DNA of 64,000 nucleotides, from assembly GCA_905250075.1 (NCBI GenBank), contig CAJNOP010000128.1, forward strand, positions 62,001 to 126,000, in the 5' to 3' direction. The stretch is from Rotaria sp. Silwood1. Taxonomy: Eukaryota > Rotifera > Eurotatoria > Philodinida > Philodinidae. The notes beneath the pieces are model-generated. The model was not told the origin of the DNA. It searched no databases and saw nothing but the letters and a program-made list of their open reading frames with translations. Of this stretch, positions 1 to 13,464 are shown piece by piece (positions within the stretch are counted from its first letter, which is position 1; every line of letters starts with the position of its first letter). Both the position numbers and the translations under genes were made by a program.

Positions 1-2135
1 ATAGAAAAATGTGTTTTTTCATTTTAGTTTGTAATAATTGATAATTTTCTATGTTAAACTAAAACACTTCTCCATAATAAATATTACTTTCATCTATTCC
101 TATTGTATCAATAAATGAAAAAACTTGTGTTTATCATTTCTGCATGGTCGAAATGTTGACTTAAATTTGAAATCATTTGCTATATAATTAGACAAAAAAA
201 AACTCAAGAAAATAATAATTACATACAACTGTTAGGATAACTTAAAATGTATTAATATTATACATATCACTATAAAATGATTATTTTGATGAATTTAAAC
301 TAAATTTTTATTTTGAAGGGCACATATTTTAACAAAATAAATATAATAGACTTTTGATTGTCAAGACATTTTTATTTACCATTTTCTTTTTTGACATATC
401 GTCTTTGGTATTAAATTAAAATCTTTTCAATGTTAAGTTTGTTTTTTTTTCAAACAAAAAAAAACAGTCTTCAATTTACAATTTATGTTTTTTTTTTTTA
501 ATTAAATTATTTTTCTTAACAAATTTGAAACTTGATAAATAATCTTTTGACATTATCAATAAGAAAAAAAAATTTATTTTTCAAAATATGATAAGGTTTC
601 ACTAATAATAATATCACAACGAAATGATCGTTCTTGTTGGGTTTTATATTGTTTCTATTTGTAGAAATAAAAAAATCAATCCACATAAATAATTCTATAA
701 GACGAAATTAAATTGAAATTTGACAATATAGTCATACAGAGTTCGTAATATATATTGACAAGTCTGCACTATTAAATTTAATTCATGTTATATGAAGATT
801 TTTCTTTTTCTATAAAACATTTTGAATAGAAATCCTCATAATTAAATATAAAATCTATTAACTTTGATCAAATGCCTTCACAAAATATCCTTTTGTTTCT
901 TTTTTTTTTTTTAATTTTCTTCACATTTTTCTTTGTAAATCATACGACCTACTCGACAAAGTTGATTTCAATTTCGAACATGAACATTTTATATACTTGC
1001 AAAATCAATTAAAGAACCATTTTTTTTTGTTTTTTTTTTCCAACATCTACTTGCCTTCGTTTTTAAACTCTATTCAATAATAACAACATTAAGTTATGTG
1101 TGCTTCATAATAAAAAAAAAAAAGAGAAAAGAGAAATTATATGGTTTACATTGAAAAAAAAAGAAACAGACTGATGAAACTAGACGACCAATCGACAGGA
1201 GATAGAGAGAAATAATACTTGAAATACCTCAACATTCACTAATGGCAACATTGTTTTGTAATTTTGACTTTGTGGTACAATGTAAAAAGAATATGAGACA
1301 ACGAAAAGAAAAATTCATTTCATAATATTTAGAATATATAAAAAAAGAGAAAAGGCGACTTATTGTTTATGAGACTATAGAAAAAGAAAATTTGAAGTCT
1401 GATAAGTTTTATATTTAATAGTTAAAATCAAAAAAATATTTTATATTGTAAGTAAACTTCATATCCAATTATATTTTTGATTTAATAATTGTTATTTATT
1501 AAAAGAAGAAAATTAATTTCTTTTGTTATTTTCAAAACTAAAAGAAACCTTGGATTATAATACTGCAGTTCAATGTCTTCTTTTTTTATTTAAAGATTTC
1601 TTCGATTCATCATTGTTCTATTGAAAAACTATGAATGGAATGTTTTCTTTTTTTATAATTCTTAATTATAAATAAACATATTCTATTAATTGTTTTTGCA
1701 AGTCTCAATACTCTAATGGATTTTTCTAATCAAATTAAAACGTTAGTTTGTTTATTAAAAACCCAAAAAATGTTCTATGTTTGTTTTTTTTTTCTTCCAT
1801 TAAAAGTAATGCAATTTAAGTTGATTTGCGGTTTGTATTAAAAAGAAACCTTCACTTCTTCTTTTTTTTTTCTTCCTTTTAAAAAAAGTCTATTGAATTT
1901 TGTTTTTTTCTGAAATAAAATAAAAAAAAAGTGACGAACTGAATGACCAACAGACGTAACAATCACATTCTACTATTCATCTTGTTGAAATAATTATTCA
2001 TTGGTATGATTTGATTCAGTTGTTTCGATTTTCATTTCTTTTTTTTGTCTATAAAAAAAAAAAAAATCAAACATATAAAATGAAATAATCTGATTATTTT
2101 AGATGTTAGTGAAGAAATAAATTCTTACAATAAAA
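1..2135. other. AT-rich intergenic DNA, no gene seen
   Basis: Very AT-rich sequence with many A and T homopolymers and no open frame that looks coding on either strand. The last part reads TTATTTTAG immediately before position 2103, which resembles a splice acceptor. A 5' UTR intron or a spliced-leader site for the gene starting at 2136 is therefore possible. Nothing else is recognised. Confidence 0.6.
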
Positions 2136-5127
2136 ATGCAACAATTAAGTAGTCTCGATACGACAGAACCTATTGATTATGATAATTTAAATATTGTTAT
2201 TCATCCACGACCACGACGACGACGTCCAAGTGGTACATCATTAGTACCATTTCGACCTTATGTTAAATGTTTAACTAGTATACGAGGACCATTTTCATAT
2301 GCTAATGGAAGAGATCCATGGATGATTGTAGGAAGAAAACAAGAACTTTTTAAACAAGAAAATGCAAGATGTATTGGTTCATTAATTGATGATTGTGATA
2401 TATCGGATGTTATTCGATGGGATATTGCAGGAGATTCAACTCGTTTACCTATGATGTGCAAATTATGGATAATTGGTATAATAAATTTTTCCTTTTTTTT
2501 TTTTTTAATTTATATTTCTCTTTTCTACAGTTGATGGTGCTGTTGTTGAACGAGGAAAACCACATTTAGTTCAAGATGCAGCTATCCAAGTGTTTACATC
2601 AGGTCGTAATCGTCGTTCAATATTAATAGCTGAACAACGATATAAGCCAAAATCAGTATCAACATTTGATCGACGTCGTCGTCATTCTTGGCATGAAGTT
2701 AATGAATATCATAGTATACCATATTATCAATATACTCGTGCTCTTCGATCAGGAATTTCAGAAAGTATTCAATGTAATTTGGATAATGAACATTTAATTA
2801 GTATACAACAGTTTCTTCCACATATTAGAGAAGAAACAGTTGAAGAACATCGACCGACATATATAGAAAAACATTATGCTGAAGAAATAGTACATATTCA
2901 TCGAATGCCAGAACATCGAGTTCATATTTCAATAATGACACAAACAGAGTATAAATTTATTTCATTGTTTTGTTCTGTCTTATTTCCATATTAAATAGAA
3001 AGAAAAAAAATATTTAATCATTTTATTTTCTTTGTTTAGATATAAATCTCATGATAAATCAACAGAAACTGATGATGCATTCATTAAATTATTTAATCTT
3101 GATATACAAACAAAGAAAAATATTTTATCACCTGTTGCAAATACATATATTTCGGATTTTTCATCAAATTCTGATTACGATATAAAAACAATGATTCGTA
3201 ATGGTATTAGATATTCAAATCAATCAGTATCAACTGGTGATGATTATCCTCAATGGTGGCTTCAACTTCCAGCTAATATAATTTTATCTAGTTTTATAAC
3301 AAGACATAATGAACAACATAATACATATATAAATTTTATTTCTTCAAGACAACAAGATCAATCAATACAAACAATTACTAAACAAGATACAGAAATTGAA
3401 TCTGTAAGAAATCAAATATTATCATCAACACAATCACCACATATTCAAAAATCTTCATCGTCTATAACTATAAGTAATAATTATGAAATTATTGATCAAA
3501 TTGATGATGGAAATAATGCAAGAAGATTATTTCCTTTGATTAATCATCGTCCAAAAGTAAATCAAATTAAAATTTTTTTTATGAGATATTTTTTTGTCTA
3601 TTGTTATTATTTAGAGTGATTTATATGGTGATATAGATCATCATTTAAGTAATGGTCAATTCGAAACTTTATCAAGTGATGAAAATGATCGTTTACATCG
3701 AGCAAGAACATCATCAAAATATTCTGATACTGGTTATAATACACATACATCAACTATTGATCAAATATCATATTCAACACCTAATCCTTGTAATATTCAA
3801 GTTCCATATCGTTGTTCAACTAATGAAATATATCAAAGAACACGAACAAAAAGTTCAGAAAATACATCATCAACTGTATTAGCAACTTTAATTGAAAGAT
3901 ATGAAAGATCATTACGTGAAAGACAACGATCTATTGCCATTATTAATAATGAATTATTAGATATTGATGATGTTCTTCAATATTATAGAGAAAAATTACA
4001 AAATTCAAAAACAACACAATCAAATCAAGTAAAAAATTATTAAACGAACACATGCACTTTTCTTTCTGCTCAAATTTTATATTGTTTTTTTTTTTTTTAT
4101 TTAGACAGCACAACTTTATCGAGATATAGCATTCTTATCATTACAATCAAAAGAAGAATGTTCAACATCATCAGAATTAGTAAATCGTTTAACAAAAGCA
4201 AAATATCAATCAATGACAAATAAAACATATAAAAAAACGTTTGAAGATTATATTCCATCATCACAAATACTTTTATCAAATTCAATATTAAATTCTCTTC
4301 GACATCAACAATCACATTTTGATTATTGTAATTTATGTTTAAATAATCATGATACAAATTCAGCATGGATTCGTTATAATGAAGGATGTATTAATCAAAT
4401 ACAAAAACGTATTAATTTAATGTTACAAAATGATGATAATGAAGAAATTAAATTTTTATTATCATCTACAGATCCAATAACACAACGTATGAATGATATT
4501 CATAAGAGAAAATCAAAACGTCGAAATCATGTAACTTCTTATCATGATCGAATTCGTATGTCAAATTATTAGTTTGTTCTTTTTTTTTTTTTGTTAAATG
4601 ATAAAATAATTTTATTTTATTGTTTAGTTTCACCTCATCGATATAATTTTCGTTTACCATATCGTCTTAATCAATCATTAATAAGTTCTCCTCGTTTATT
4701 AACACGAAATGTAATACGATCAATACCTTCACTATCAAAATCAGTACGAATATCAACTAATCATGAATATATTCCAAATGAAAATTATCTTCGTAAACAA
4801 ACATCATCATTAAAAATACTTTCTCGACCAACTGTTTCAATTTTACGTCGTAATGTATCAACATCAACAACATGTTCACATCAATTAGTTGAACCATCAC
4901 ATATATGGAAAAGTAATATTGATGGAACAGTTTATTTACTTGAACAATTTAGTATTCCACGTTATTATCGTTTATATAATGATGTTACTTTTCGAGAAAT
5001 TTATAATTTTTCACGTTTACTTGAATCATATATAAATAATAGTGGATTAACTTCAAAAGATTATTCATCGATTATTAAAAACTTTGCATTAAAACAACAA
5101 TTACCAACTATAACAAGTATAGCATAA
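2136..5127 (+). CDS. Unknown six-exon protein, 879 aa
   Basis: Six exons join in frame: 2136-2475, 2531-2948, 3040-3556, 3615-4028, 4105-4555 and 4628-5127 (2640 nt, 879 aa). All introns are 55-91 nt with GT/AG ends and T-rich acceptors; the last donor is GTATGT. The N-terminal ~150 residues look most constrained, with an Arg-rich patch (PRPRRRRP) and a segment reading GRDPWMIVGRKQELF. The middle is Ser/Thr/Gln-rich and probably disordered. A Glu/Arg/Leu-rich stretch in exon 4 (LIERYERSLRERQRS) could be a short coiled coil. There is no signal peptide or membrane helix. I do not recognise the family and give no function. The ATG at 2136 is the first in frame after a possible 5' UTR acceptor at 2101-2102. 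Confidence 0.8.
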
Positions 5128-7167
5128 TGGATTTATTTATTTATTTATTTATTGAACTTTTTTCTTGATACAAAAAAAAAAAGATATATTTGATTAGTTA
5201 TACTGTATGAAAATTTATTTATTTAGATTGATTGTGAAACTGTCTATTTTCTTCTGTAAAGTTTCTTAGTTGTTTTATTTTTTTTTTTCTAATCTTTTTT
5301 TATATATATTAAATCTAAATAAAAGAATGAATTAAATAATATTGAGATATTTTATAAAAACAAAAGAAGAAACTTAGATCATTGTATCTATATTGAAATA
5401 TTTAGAGTAAATCCTATAATTAATGATTTTTATGGATGAAATTTCACAAGATAAAGTTAATCAAGTTTGTATTTCACTTAAACATTCAATAAAAATACTT
5501 TTTGAATCGTCTTTGATTATAAATAGAATAAATCTATCAAAAAAAGTTAATAATTCTTAGCTTTGAGATTTAACAAGTATAAATCAATCCGAAGTCTATG
5601 AAATAGAACAATTGAGAATGAATATCTTAAAATTAATTATCTACAAAATGAGAAGATAAAGATTATTAAATAATGCTTAGAATATCAACGGTCATTCTTA
5701 TAATGTTTAATTAAATAAAAAATAAAATTGTTTGTAGTATCTAAGATCTACAATTTTCTTCAATTTTTTTATTATTCGAAGATAAATAACAAAAGAATAA
5801 AAATAGATAAATGAATAATATTATGAGTCACTTTCAATAATTTATGAATTATTAATTAAGAATTTAAAAATTTGATTTACTTTTGATTTCATTTTCATAG
5901 ATCTCTATTTATATAATTTTTAATAATAAAAACAACAGTGTGCAAATTTAATTGTAACATAAGTTAGAATGAAAACGAACACTCTATAAGTATATATGGA
6001 GTTCTGTTACATTTTGCCTAGTAATATATTCTTTCGTAATATTTTCAACTTTATGTTGTTGTTTTTGAATAAGTATTCATAAATGAAGCACTATTTATTA
6101 GAAATATTATAGAACAAAGATATGAGAAAAAAAAATATGTAAGTTACTGTTTGATGTGGCCTGCTGATCGAGAAGGTTTAAGAAAATATTTGCTTTCATC
6201 GTTATCTGACTATCATCATTGTTCTTCAAGAATCTCTTGCCTTAGTTTTTAGGTACAGTGCACATGTCTGTTAGAAATATTTAGTACGATTGACAAAAAT
6301 TTCATGTACAAGTAAATTATCCTATTAATAATAAAGATAAAGTAGAATAATGTCATTTTTTTTAATTGTGATATTATTTTATTATAATAATACGAATGAT
6401 AATTATTCAACTTTTTCTAAGGATTTCATATAAATTTCTTCTCACTTATCTAACTACAATCGTATAGAATATAGTAAAAAAAAGTTCAAATTGATTAATA
6501 CTTGAATATATTTCAATCAATTGTTTTGAATTTCAGTTCGTCTTTCTATATTTTTTTTTTCTTCATTATTCCATCGAATCGTTAAAATATGTCTGAAATC
6601 TACTGATGAGCTATCAATTCATATCCACAGAACTATATATTGAACAAGTGTCAAACTTCAACTATGTTTTCAGTTAGTCATTATTTTTGAATCCTAAAGA
6701 CGCCCTTCTTTTTTTTTCTGAAAAGAACATCATGTACATCTCAATGAATAGTAGATCAAGAAAAATAACATATCGAGAAATTGATATTGTGCGTTAGCCA
6801 AAATACATCTGGGGAAAGAGTACAGATTAAAAAAAAAAAAGAACCTTGTCGCAAATAAAAATTTATTTTGATGTTGGTTTGCACCTCCTTAGAAAATATT
6901 TGACGACGTTCCTAATTGTGAATACTGCGTAATAAAGATTAACTAGTTTATTTTATTACATAATTTCCATTAAAGCGAATCAAACAAGTTATTTAGTGTT
7001 TATTGTGATACATAAAAAAAAACAAAATCTTTCTTATATAATAAGATCATTGAATAAGAATATTATTTCTAATTTACATAATGTTTCTCTTTCGCATTTA
7101 TGAAATATATTTACAGAAGCATCAGGTCTATTTTTTCTTCTTAAATCAATAAAATAAATTACGTGTT
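5128..7167. other. Intergenic DNA, nothing recognised
   Basis: About 2 kb of AT-rich sequence between two plus-strand genes. No coding frame of useful length, no tRNA-like cloverleaf and no clear repeat were found. The first part probably contains the 3' UTR of the upstream gene. Confidence 0.5.
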
Positions 7168-7183
7168 TTTTTTTTATTATTAG
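7168..7183 (+). other. Splice or trans-splice acceptor in 5' UTR
   Basis: A T-run followed by ATTATTAG ends at 7183, 60 nt upstream of the ATG at 7244 and without an in-frame upstream ATG. It looks like a strong 3' splice site. It may belong to a 5' UTR intron or receive a spliced leader; bdelloids are known to trans-splice leaders onto many mRNAs. The sequence alone cannot separate the two. Confidence 0.4.
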
Positions 7184-7243
7184 GTGCATAAAAACCTTGT
7201 CCATTACATAGACACAAGTATCAACGTTAGTCTAGATGAAAAG

Positions 7244-7669
7244 ATGCTGCTTCTATTCATTTTTTCGTTTTTTATTCTTTCTCTTCAGTCATCATGTAGT
7301 ATTGTTAATCGATTTCGTCGTCAAGCAAATGGTTGTGGTCCAATGACCTTGAATATTGATGAATTTCTTCAAAATATTGGTGAAGATGTTTTAATTGGAT
7401 GTTGTAATGAACATGATCTATGTTATGATACATGTGGTAAAACACAATTTATATGTGATACAACATTTCTAAATTGTATGACTGAAGCATGTAAAAATTT
7501 ATCATTATCATCAGATATTAGCCGTTGTCAAGGTGATGCTCGTATTCTTTTTTGGCTTGTATTTTTCGGTGGACAACCTTCTTATGAACAGGCACAACAA
7601 CAACATAATTGTACCATATCAAAGAAAATAACAAACAATATATTAATTGAAACTATAAAACAACAATAA
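7244..7669 (+). CDS. Secreted phospholipase A2, group XII type
   Basis: Single-exon protein of 141 aa. Residues 1-18 are a hydrophobic signal peptide. A basic Arg-Arg site follows at about residue 25, and then the mature domain. The motif CCNEHDLCYDTCGK carries the His-Asp catalytic pair and the paired cysteines of secreted PLA2. The upstream GCGP motif and the Cys spacing fit the group XII branch (PLA2G12-like) rather than the classic groups I/II. The C-terminal part, with GGQPSYEQAQQQHNC, also aligns with group XII, although one family Cys appears to be Gly. The expected role is hydrolysis of the sn-2 ester of phospholipids outside the cell or in the secretory path; group XII members are often weak enzymes. 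The ATG at 7244 was chosen because it gives the signal peptide. No venom relationship is suggested. Confidence 0.88.
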   Translation: MLLLFIFSFFILSLQSSCSIVNRFRRQANGCGPMTLNIDEFLQNIGEDVLIGCCNEHDLCYDTCGKTQFICDTTFLNCMTEACKNLSLSSDISRCQGDARILFWLVFFGGQPSYEQAQQQHNCTISKKITNNILIETIKQQ

Positions 7670-10088
7670 AATTGATAAAAAAAAAACTAAAGAACAATGT
7701 TATTCAAGCATTTATTTTATTATTCTAAATGAATGACTATATAAAAATATCTTTAATCAATAGTATTCGGATACTTCCATGGAACTTTAACTAAATTGTA
7801 CTAAAATGATCTTCAATTTTGATGAAATTTACTTGAATTTATAGAACTTTTAATTTTAAATATTTTTATTTAAAAAAATTATGGATTTTTTTTGTGCAAT
7901 TTTTTTTTCGATTGTTCTTGGTAGTTTTGTACATTCAAAACAAAGTCAAGCATGAAATCCAAGACTATATTTGAATTCCTCGTAACAAAACACATCTAAT
8001 CTTAATACACTTAGCTTGAGTTAGAAAAACAAAAAAGAACGAATCTCCAATATGGTCGAAGTAGTTTAGTGCTATTTTGCATTTACGATTATTTCGAAAA
8101 ACCGAATTATTCAATATGATGCCGTAGTATAATCGATACAGCATCACTTGCTATACGATTCTGATAGTACAGAATTTACAGTATTTTTTGATACGACAAA
8201 CATATTTAGACAATTTTGTTGAATAATATTCACACGAAAAACTCTTATGAGAGGATTTGCCACATGATCATTAAAGGAAAGTTTTTAAATATTCGATTTA
8301 GTTACGTCAAATGAAATACAAATTCAAAATATTAGGTCATTTGGTTTTGCCTGTAAAAAAAAAAGGCGAGCCGAAAACAAGCATAACAAGTCGATTTTAT
8401 GACTTATTTTAATTGCTAAAACTTTGTATGTTTAGTACTTTGACATTATGTCAGGAATGAATGAATATTTTCAACAAGAATATATCTCATTAGATAGAGA
8501 TAGGATCAATCCAACCATATTTGAAATTCGTTTTATTCATAAATTTTCGATTTTTACTGCTTCAGATATTTTGACTAGTTATATATTCATCAAAAAGAAA
8601 AAAAAAAAGAGATAAATCAAAAACAAAAACAGTCATTTTATATACATACACCGTACTTATATGAATGTTAAACATATATGACACTCAAAAACAAATTTAT
8701 CTGGACAAGATCTTGATTAAACGAAATATTTGACTCATATATGTATATAGTCTTTCTCAAGAATGTAACTGATTTTATTCTCTGATCATTGTTCAAATTA
8801 TTATTGATCGATATGTTTTTATTGACTCATTTTCAAGTGAATGAATTCGATTACCTACTTGTCAATACTAAAAACACAATTAAAATAAATCTCATATCTA
8901 AACAATACTTTATATTATATGATACTTTCTTTTACACTTCATTTTACAATACTGTTTTAAGAATAACATTGATCGGATATATATATATATATATATATCA
9001 AAAAGAAATGTACTATTAACAAGACATCGATTAGAATAGTATTCTTAGAAGTATAGCAAAAAAAAAACATCAATGAGAAAGAAGAGGAGGGAGTTTGATG
9101 GGAGGTCAATTAGAAAAAAATAACATTGACATGTAGGTGGTCGATTGATTAGCCTTTTGATCATATTTTTCTTTTTCTTTCTTTTTTTTTTTTTTTTTTT
9201 GAGAAACATTGAAAACAGGTGGTAACACTTAGATTAACCATGCAGCAGGTGAACAAGCGTGTCGTCTATCTATCGATCTATTTCTCTATCTTCAATCTAA
9301 TGGATGAAGAGAAGAAAAAAACAAAAAAAAAAATGAAAGTCGATTAATCGAGCATGTTGTAACATACCGATCAAAGCAAAAAAAGATCCTCCTTCGTTAA
9401 AAGCATCGTTAATCTAAAGCAAGACAACCGAACAAACAACTGTATTTTTCTTATCAATACATATAGAAAACTATATATCATCATTATTGACTTTAATTGT
9501 ATCATCAATATCAAAGTATTTAAAATATTATTTTTTTCAATTAGTTAAGAAAAAAAAAACAAATGAAACTCTGCTCTTCGAATTTATTCAAATTTCATGA
9601 TAATATCTAATGGATTATTTCAATGACATTATTCATTCTTTAGTTATATTTGATATTTTTCAAAGGTGTTATAAATATGTAATTGACACTAAAGTGTGTA
9701 TTCCCTCGTTTAAATCGACTAGATGAACTAAAGAATATTTGTTATCATTAAGATCAAAAGACTAGCAATACATCTTATTCAAGTGATTGCTTTTTTTTGT
9801 GTGTATATACACGTAAATGACTTTTTCATGATTCATCTATAGTTCATTGTCATTTATGCTCAATTTCTCTCCTCCCCATTTTTTGTTTTGTTTCTAATAA
9901 AAATGAATCAATGACTTGATCGTTATTTAAAATACAAAATGAATTTCAACTAATCTAATATCTCATTTTGTAATATCAAAGCAAAAAACAAAAAAAAAAA
10001 AAAAAGAAAGAAAGAAACAACGGAAAATCTATACAAAGAAAATGCCTCGCCATTTCACTGTAATTTAGTTGTCGTTGTTATTTGTTTT
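7670..10088. other. Intergenic DNA with (AT)n tract
   Basis: AT-rich sequence containing an (AT)n microsatellite near 8976-8998 and long T and A runs around 9180 and 9990. No convincing coding frame. The stretch just below 10089 is probably the 3' UTR of the minus-strand zinc-finger gene. Confidence 0.5.
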
Positions 10089-10799
10089 CTATAGTTTTTC
10101 TACTGATGTTGATGAATAATAAGATGGATATAAAGATTTAATAGATGATATTGATGTATGTTCTGTACAAAGATGTTCAAATAGATGAATATGATTTGTA
10201 AAACGTTTTCCACAAAATCTATCAGGAATAGATGTATCCATCCAATTACAAATAAATGGTGATGATAATATAGAATCCATTAAATATGAAGATTGTTGAG
10301 GTTGAAAAGAAAAAGCTGAAGAATTTAATGGTGATGTTGATAAGAATGATAAATCGAATGTTGGTAATGAAAATGTTTTATTTAAATGATAATAAAATAA
10401 TGAATCAAACATAAATGATGATGATGATGATGATGATGGATAATAAGATACTTGAGGAAAGCAACTTTTTTTAGCTGGTGGTGATGAACATGTTGTTGGT
10501 GCTATTCGTTTTAATGATTTTTTTATTTCTTGTGGTGAATTAGATTTTCGAGTTTTATATATAAGTGGAGGAGATGATGATATTGATAATTCTTTACCAA
10601 TATTATTACATGCTTGAGCCATTAATACTAATGGATTTTCTTTTTGTGGTGAATATTGATCAATCTATTTAATTTAAAACAAAAAAAAAACACGAAACTT
10701 TTCCTTTAGACTGTCGAAACAAACAAAAAAAAAGAATAGATTTACCGTTGGATTAATATATTCACCATAGAGTTGCTGTGTTTTAGTTGATGTCGTCAT
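10089..10799 (-). CDS. NET-family zinc-finger transcription factor
   Basis: Two exons on the minus strand, 10799-10746 and 10664-10089, join at phase 0 to give 209 aa. Residues 9-42 (LYGEYINPT, then ENPLVLMAQACNNIGKE) match the N-terminal motif of the Noc/Elbow/ZNF503/ZNF703 (NET) family, where a Leu-Ala-Gln-x-Cys-x-x-Ile-Gly core is typical. The single atypical zinc finger uses C157, C169, H182 and H187, and CGKRF follows the second Cys as in the family. NET proteins are transcriptional repressors that pattern eyes, appendages and tracheae in insects and neural tissue in vertebrates. Odd points: the protein is far shorter than its relatives, and the spacing between the two Cys is 11 residues where 8 is usual. 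The middle is Ser-rich low complexity. The family call is fairly sure; the exact orthologue is not. Confidence 0.85.
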
Positions 10800-12282
10800 T
10801 GAATAAAATATGTATATGTATACGAATAAGAGAGTAAATGATGAGTGATTGAAGGTGGAGAAAGAAAAAACAGAGACACAGAGAGAGAAAGACATATACG
10901 CAAGTGTGCGAGTTCGATCGATCATAAATCACTATGATTGAGGAAAAAAAAAAGAACAAACGATTGGTTAATAACGATATATATATATCGATTTTTCTTT
11001 TTTTATCCAATGTAGAATTTATTGACATTTTTCTATTGTATTTGATGATTCTATCAGCAGTTATGATTATATATGAACACTCTGATATAATAATATTATT
11101 TCTCTTTCATCTTTTTGTTTTTTTGTTTTATTCAAATCCATTGACGAATATAAAAAAATCATAAATCTCACATTAAGTACTTTTCGTTTGACAGACATTG
11201 ATCATTTAACATAGAGAGAGAGAGAGACTTCTCATACTTGTTATTATATGACACAAATATAGCCGACTAATTCATTGTTACTTACACGAACATGTTGTGT
11301 ATTGGCAAGTTTTTCTCATCTATTTATGTCGGCATATATATATATACAAGAAAATAAATGGTTTGAACGTGTGAGAGAAAGAACATTATTTAAACAGATC
11401 AAAGAGATCAAGTTTGTGCTATCCAAGATTAATGATACACACACACACATATATAGCATTTCAATCTATGTCAATCGATAGTATATTGAAGAGATACTTA
11501 AATAGAATTAAATATATTTAGTATTACAAATAAGATAATCAACTAGAAGATATTAAAATAACATCAAAGAAAATGATTTATTATATTGTTTTATATGAAT
11601 TAATTGCATCATTTATCAAATCTTTGAAAAGAAAAAGCATGTCAAAATAACATTCATCATTGATCACAATCGAATGTACTTGGCATGTTTCGTATTTAAA
11701 ATAAATAAATAAATAGATAGATAACAATCTATGTAAGAATAATCGAACAATTTTCAATGTTGATCTTTTCGATACGAGAAAACATTTTACTATAAAACAA
11801 CAAAAATATTCTCAAATGAAAAGTTTTCTTTCTTAAATTTCTCCTCCCCATCTCCCCGGAGAAAACTCAATGTTTTGTTAAACAAAAAGTGATGTTTTAA
11901 ATAAACAGATAAACATATTGCTTGAGTATTTTAATGTATGTATTCATAAAAACAGTTATGATTTTTGAAACTATTTGAACTAATAATTATGTCTAGAAAA
12001 ATCAGTCAATTTTTTTTGTTGAGTTAGTTCTACAAAAGAAATAAATATTTTTCCAATGTGATCAAATCTGGCGCATCTTAGAGATACATTTTAAAGATCT
12101 ACAATGACTTAAAAGTGTGATTATGAATCTTTTCTTCATCTACAACCTCAAAGTAGATGTTTTATATAAAATATAATAGCATATTTCTTATAAGTTACTA
12201 TTGAAAACTAACTATCATAATCAATCTTTAAAAAAAGTGTAACACAACAAGTAAATAAAAACAAATGAATTTTTATTTTACA
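10800..12282. other. Upstream region of NET gene, no gene seen
   Basis: This lies 5' of the minus-strand NET gene. It contains a perfect 16-bp palindrome CGATATATATATATCG at 10975-10990 and a GA microsatellite near 11213-11227. A short (CA)n tract follows near 11440. Short open frames here are low-complexity and not convincing as genes. Confidence 0.5.
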
Positions 12283-12480
12283 TAGGCGGATCAAAAAGTT
12301 CTGAAAATTTTAAAAAGGAGCGTGTCGAATTTGGTGATCTATTCACAATTAAAAAAACAAAACATGTCATGTTGTAGAGCAAGTCGAGGCGCGTCGAATG
12401 ATATATAACAAATCTTGTTTTCATAAGATTTTGAGGGAACCAGACTGTATTTACTGACAGGCGACCATCGAGTGAAAGCA
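12283..12480 (-). repeat. Inverted partial copy of the 842-bp repeat
   Basis: The reverse complement of this stretch aligns with about 12690-12875 of the adjacent direct repeat. For example, CCCTCAAAATCTTATGAAAA and CTTGCTCTACAACATG are shared. Divergence is clearly greater than between the two direct copies, so it is the older piece. Together with copy 1 it forms a large potential hairpin with a spacer of about 210 bp. Confidence 0.8.
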
Positions 12481-12553
12481 CTGACCATTGTGGGTCTTGA
12501 TATCAGTCGAGAGTGTTTGTAAAAATAATTTTCCTATGTACAGTTTTGTAGCG

Positions 12554-13396
12554 CTTTTCACAAGCTACAAGCTCATATATTCGGCATCTCCAATCGTTCT
12601 ATCTTTGATAGGGAAAAATGCGACTTTTCAATGATTCACCATCGTTTTTCACGGGTAGTAGCTGTTGCTGAGTCTTTGAATCTATGGACGTCTACCAGTA
12701 AATTCAGTTTGTTTCCCTCAAAATCTTATGAAAACAAGATTTGTGATAAACCATTCGACGCTTCTCGACTTGCTCTACAACATGGTGTATTCGGTTTTTT
12801 AATACTGGATAGGTTATCAAACTCGGAATAGTCCTTTTTAAAATTCTCAGAACTTCTTGATCCTCCTAGTATTCAAGATGAATATATTATCACGATTTAT
12901 ATCTCATTTGACAGTATTTTTTAAATAGTAATAGGAAGATTGTATAAGAGTAAAAACTGCTTTTTCATGTTTCTCAAAATTTCTTTTTTTCAGTGATGAT
13001 CAAATACAGAACAAATTTTGTTCTTAATTACTTCAGGCTAGAGAGTTATGTTGTTTTCTATCGATAGATATATGTCTAGTTCTTCAGATGATGAAAATCA
13101 ATTTTTCTAATTGATTGTCAATGCTAGACAAACTCTGACTTGTCCCGAAAATCATATCTCGCATTTCCAAATTGTTGAAGTTTCGATGAATCGAAGAATG
13201 AAACAGTGAAAAAATATATTGAGAAAAAAAATTGTCTACAAAATTTCATCGAATATCTTATGTGTTCTGCTGAAATGAGAGTTCTAAAAGGAACTCGTTG
13301 ATTATTATTAATAAACCAATTTTTGTCCATTTTTTTGTCATCAGTTTGGCAAATAAAAAAAAACCATAGAAAGTGTTTTTACATTAATGAAATGAG
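12554..13396 (+). repeat. 842-bp direct repeat, copy 1
   Basis: Nearly identical to 24591-25431 over its whole length, differing by scattered substitutions and small indels. It starts at CTTTTCAC and ends at ATGAAATGAG, beyond which the two copies share nothing. The right end abuts GGTGTGGGTGTGGG telomere-like DNA directly. No intact protein is encoded. It could be a long terminal repeat, a target duplication or a segmental duplication; the telomere-like junction favours a break or healing origin. Confidence 0.9.
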
Positions 13397-13421
13397 GGTG
13401 TGGGTGTGGGTATTGGTGTGA
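13397..13421 (+). repeat. Telomere-like G-strand array at duplication edge
   Basis: Short run of GTGTGGG-type units with one TATTGG variant, starting at the exact base where homology between the two direct repeats ends. It is followed by non-telomeric sequence and then an assembly gap. If it is a hairpin like the others, its C-strand arm may be hidden in the gap. Confidence 0.8.
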
Positions 13422-13464
13422 GCATGCTTATAGATGAATGGAAGGCTAGAAGCCGCATCTAAAC

